From positions 1 through 35,517 of the forward strand of contig CACGAU010000010.1 in the NCBI GenBank assembly GCA_902571135.1: a DNA stretch of 35,517 bases. The letters are read 5' to 3'. Both the position numbers and the translations under genes were made by a program. Positions 35,160 through 35,517 of the stretch are shown piece by piece; positions within the stretch are counted from its first letter, which is position 1; each line of letters begins with the position of its first letter. The stretch comes from an uncultured Pelagibacteraceae bacterium (lineage in GTDB: Bacteria; Pseudomonadota; Alphaproteobacteria; Pelagibacterales; Pelagibacteraceae). Under the pieces are notes generated by a model. The model worked only from the letters and a program-made list of their open reading frames with translations. It was not told the origin of the DNA and did no database searches.

Positions 35160-35517
35160 ATGAAAGTTTTATTAAACAATACAGCATTATTTAAATCATT
35201 AAGGCCATTTAATGACTTGGGTTTTGTTCCGACTATGGGTGGAATTCACAATGGTCATTTATCACTTATAAATAAATCAAATAAGCTTTGCGAAAAAACT
35301 ATTGTAAGTATTTTTATTAATCCAAAACAATTTAATAACAAAAAAGATTTAAAATCCTATCCAAGTAACGTAAAAAAAGATTTAAAAATTCTTAAAAAAA
35401 GCAAAAAAGTTGATTTTGTTTATCTCCCAAAATTTAACGATATTTATAAAGATAAAAAAAAATCGAGAATTAAACTACTCGAAAAAGATAAAATTTTATG
35501 TGCTAAATTTAGGAAAG
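35160..35517 (+). CDS. panC: Pantothenate synthetase, 3' end cut by window edge
   Basis: Ligates pantoate and beta-alanine with ATP to form pantothenate, the vitamin precursor of coenzyme A and of the prosthetic group used by AcpS. About 119 residues are visible and the frame is open to the last base. Family motifs are [15 protein letters not shown] with the HxGH nucleotide-binding signature (usually TMGALHxGH) and [10 protein letters not shown]. The ATG at 35160-35162 is the first in frame and begins [11 protein letters not shown], matching the usual short lead-in. It was found by translating the edge by hand. Confidence 0.93.
   Translation, partial: MKVLLNNTALFKSLRPFNDLGFVPTMGGIHNGHLSLINKSNKLCEKTIVSIFINPKQFNNKKDLKSYPSNVKKDLKILKKSKKVDFVYLPKFNDIYKDKKKSRIKLLEKDKILCAKFRK

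Noticed and set aside
1..35517. CRISPR arrays, insertion sequences, prophage genes or toxin-antitoxin pairs
   Set aside because: I saw no spaced direct repeats, transposase, phage structural gene or toxin-antitoxin pair in any frame; every sizeable stretch is accounted for by conserved genes.

Overview
The window is a strongly AT-rich, gene-dense bacterial chromosome segment. Protein sequences and gene order point to an alphaproteobacterium of the SAR11 / Pelagibacterales type. The signs are small proteins rich in Lys, Asn and Ile, almost no intergenic DNA (the largest true gap I see is 73 bp), ATGA and TAATG stop-start overlaps, a four-subunit sarcosine oxidase locus, and alphaproteobacterial gene orders (rel-pyrE-pdxJ-acpS-lepB-rnc-recO; slt divergent from dapA-smpB). 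The species call is inference. There is no phage, insertion sequence, CRISPR array or rRNA. No stretch above 300 bp lacks a gene once the broken rnc gene (5480-6152) is recognised.

Layout. 1-3738 (minus): a 2-oxoglutarate/Fe(II) oxygenase heads an operon with rpiB, glyA, nrdR and ribD (ribD runs off the left edge). 3812-4802 (plus): hemB with a frameshift in an A8 tract. 4803-12135 (minus): a long run transcribed dapA, smpB, folK, rel/spoT, pyrE, pdxJ, acpS, lepB, rnc, recO; rnc is broken by three A-tract frameshifts, and era, which usually lies between rnc and recO, is absent. 12179-14404 (plus): a periplasmic lytic transglycosylase, meeting tRNA-Ser(GCT) end to end. 14564-19655 (plus): soxBDAG sarcosine oxidase. 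19658-26316 (minus): gatC-gatA-gatB, an O-methyltransferase, trhO, a MATE exporter and a secreted SNase-like nuclease. 26367-33014 (plus): ruvX, pyrB, a dihydroorotase-like pyrC with a destroyed metal site, plsY, topA, a small secreted 11-mer-repeat protein and a RidA-family protein. 33015-35125 (minus): galU-ugd. 35160-35517 (plus): start of panC.

How the genes fit together. Sarcosine oxidase yields glycine and methylene-tetrahydrofolate from sarcosine. GlyA interconverts glycine and serine with the same folate carrier and FolK is in the folate pathway, so C1/glycine metabolism is a theme. Pyrimidine synthesis is represented by pyrE and by pyrB with a probably non-catalytic PyrC partner. Most other genes are housekeeping.

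The points most worth a second look are: four coding-strand poly(A) frameshifts in two conserved genes (three of them in rnc); a pseudo-dihydroorotase beside pyrB; a (p)ppGpp synthetase/hydrolase lacking the helical and zinc-finger/CC region; NrdR with CxC instead of CxxC zinc knuckles; and a small exported protein made of four 11-residue IK(D/E)G-type repeats. I did not find a convincing new multi-gene system.
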